Assembly: GCF_014208105.1 (NCBI RefSeq)
Contig: NZ_JACHMQ010000001.1
Coordinates: 868,001-932,000, forward strand
Direction of reading: 5' to 3'
DNA from: Actinomadura coerulea
Lineage (GTDB): Bacteria; Actinomycetota; Actinomycetes; Streptosporangiales; Streptosporangiaceae
Length of the DNA: 64,000 bases
The position numbers were made by a program, and so were the translations under genes. Position 1 is the first letter of the stretch. Every line of letters starts with the position of its first letter. The notes beneath the pieces were generated by a model. It saw nothing but the letters and a program-made list of their open reading frames with translations. It was not told where the DNA came from and made no database searches. Positions 62,961-64,000 of the stretch are shown one piece after another.

Positions 62961-63688
62961 GCGAGAACGAGGGCGTACGCCTGCAGAAGGTCCTGGCCGA
63001 GGCCGGGATCGGCAGCCGCCGCCACTGCGAGGAGCTGATCGGCGAGGGCCGCGTCACCGTCAACGGGCACAAGGTGTTCCGCTTCGGTGAGCGCGTCGAC
63101 CCGCGGAGCGCCGTCATCCATGTGGACGGCAAGCGGGTCGAGACCCGGTCCGAGATGCGCTACTACGCCATCAACAAGCCGCGCGGCGTGGTGTCGACCA
63201 TGGCGGACGAGCGGGGCCGCAAGTCCTTGGCCGACTACGTGGAGGTGCCCGAGCGGCTGTTCCACGTCGGGCGGCTCGACACCGACACCGAGGGCCTGAT
63301 CCTGCTCACCAACGACGGTGAGCTGTCGCACCGGCTGACCCACCCTTCCTACGGGGTGTTCAAGACCTACCTGGCGGAGATCCACGGTCCGATCCCGCGC
63401 GACCTGGGCAAGCGGCTCAGGGCCGGGGTCACCCTGGACGACGGACCCGCGAAGGCCGACAAGTTCCGCATCTTCGACCAGGTCGGCCGGCGCGTGCTGG
63501 TCGAGATCACCCTGCACGAGGGGCGCAAGCACATCGTCCGGCGGCTGCTGAAGGAGGTCGGCTTCCCCGTCCAGCAGCTCGCCCGCGTCGAGTTCGGGCC
63601 GATCAAGCTGGGCCAGCTGAAGCCGGGCGGCATGCGGGCGCTCACCGTCCACGAGGTCGGCGAGCTGTACAAGGCCGTGGGGCTGTAG
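62957..63688 (+). CDS. rluB: 23S rRNA pseudouridine synthase, RluB/RsuA type
   Basis: 243 residues from GTG 62957. An N-terminal S4 domain (VRLQKVLAEAGIGSRRHCEE...VTVNG) is followed by the RsuA-like catalytic domain: YAINKPRGVVST, the catalytic Asp in GRLDTDTEGLILLTNDGE, KTYLAEIHGPIP and GRKHIVRRLLKEVGFPV. It isomerises a uridine of 23S rRNA. It equals Rv1711 in position and is coupled to scpB. Confidence 0.95.
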   Translation: MSENEGVRLQKVLAEAGIGSRRHCEELIGEGRVTVNGHKVFRFGERVDPRSAVIHVDGKRVETRSEMRYYAINKPRGVVSTMADERGRKSLADYVEVPERLFHVGRLDTDTEGLILLTNDGELSHRLTHPSYGVFKTYLAEIHGPIPRDLGKRLRAGVTLDDGPAKADKFRIFDQVGRRVLVEITLHEGRKHIVRRLLKEVGFPVQQLARVEFGPIKLGQLKPGGMRALTVHEVGELYKAVGL

Positions 63689-63714
63689 AGGCGCCGCACA
63701 CGGCGGGTACGACC

Positions 63715-63745
63715 GGACACGACGAGGACACGGGACACGACGAGG
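63715..63745 (+). repeat. 13-bp direct repeat upstream of the chorismate mutase gene
   Basis: GGACACGACGAGG occurs at 63715-63727 and 63733-63745, 18 bp apart. It lies just before the ribosome-binding region of the last gene and may contain a binding site for a regulator. Confidence 0.6.
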
Positions 63746-63755
63746 GGATACGACT

Positions 63756-64000
63756 GTGACGGTACGCGCGGTCCGTGGCGCGACGCAGATCGACGCGGAC
63801 GACCGGGACCAGATCCTGGAGGCGACGACCGAGCTCGTCTCCGAGGTCATGGCCCGCAACGAGCTGACCACCGACGACGTCATCAGCGTCATCTTCACGG
63901 TGACCCCGGACCTGACGGCCGAGTTCCCGGCGCTCGCCGCCCGCAAGCTCGGGTTCCACGAGGTGCCGCTGCTGTGCGCCACCGAGATCGGCGTCCCCGG
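63756..64000 (+). CDS. aroH: AroH-type chorismate mutase, truncated by window edge
   Basis: 81 residues visible, start GTG 63756. VTVRAVRGATQIDADDRDQI and DDVISVIFTVTPDLTAEFPA are characteristic of the monofunctional AroH class (Bacillus subtilis type), about 120 residues in total, which rearranges chorismate to prephenate. FHEVPLLCATEIGVPG runs into the right edge. It follows rluB after 67 bp. Confidence 0.9.
   Translation, partial: MTVRAVRGATQIDADDRDQILEATTELVSEVMARNELTTDDVISVIFTVTPDLTAEFPALAARKLGFHEVPLLCATEIGVP

Overview
The window is high-GC actinobacterial chromosome. Frequent GTG/TTG starts, promoters whose -10 box lies 6-7 nt from the start codon (leaderless mRNAs), IdeR-type iron boxes and an ectABCD/ehuBCDA cluster suggest a filamentous actinomycete, plausibly Actinomadura or another Thermomonosporaceae; the genus is inferred from general gene content, not proven. 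Two core blocks keep the order seen in Mycobacterium tuberculosis: polA, rpsA, coaE, uvrB (compare Rv1629-Rv1633) at 1-32 kb, and pyrG, Nudix, xerD, parA-like, scpA, scpB, rluB (compare Rv1699-Rv1711) at 56-64 kb. Accessory DNA has been inserted within and between them.

Layout. 0-3.8 kb: a truncated lipoprotein, a PaaI-type thioesterase, and polA divergent from it. 3.8-11.7 kb: a leftward iron-siderophore region with two FecCD permeases, a FecE ATPase, a binding lipoprotein and a pair of exporter-fold ABC half-transporters with complementary degenerate ATP sites; each of its two transcription units carries a 16/19 IdeR-box match. 12-18.3 kb: a polysaccharide deacetylase, rpsA with a strong terminator, a membrane protein fused to an EEP phosphohydrolase, a GNAT and coaE. 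18.3-24.1 kb: a 1954-residue leftward protein with TIR, degenerate metallophosphoesterase, middle, NACHT, pentapeptide and about 15 WD40 repeats, the best candidate in the window for an immune or conflict system. 24.2-32.4 kb: an ion-transporter-like permease, an inositol-phosphatase family protein with a cupin-like neighbour, an unknown membrane-anchored protein, an orphan histidine kinase, uvrB and a small membrane protein.

32.5-45.3 kb is a mosaic of small enzymes and regulators: an ADP-ribosylglycohydrolase homologue, GNATs, an SGNH esterase, a CapA-like protein, a TetR/methyltransferase pair sharing a double operator, an HxlR/MFS/flavin-protein unit, and a thiolase/OB-fold/nitronate-monooxygenase set with two copies of an ACCGAA-N5-TTCGGT palindrome. 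45.3-52 kb is the osmoprotection block: ectABCD makes ectoine and hydroxyectoine and ehuBCDA reimports them, all leftward, with a U-tract terminator after ehuA. A CRP-type palindrome lies upstream of ectA. 52.5-56.2 kb holds a proline iminopeptidase, a small leaderless ORF coupled to a long coiled-coil protein, and intergenic DNA. 56.2-64 kb is the pyrG-to-rluB block, ending in a truncated AroH-type chorismate mutase.

The most unexpected non-coding signal is a pair of ~135-bp elements in opposite orientation (3767-3898 and 56028-56168). They share long identical blocks, and their hairpin stems differ by compensatory base-pair changes, as expected of a conserved structured RNA or DNA element. 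I saw no tRNA, rRNA, CRISPR array or insertion sequence.
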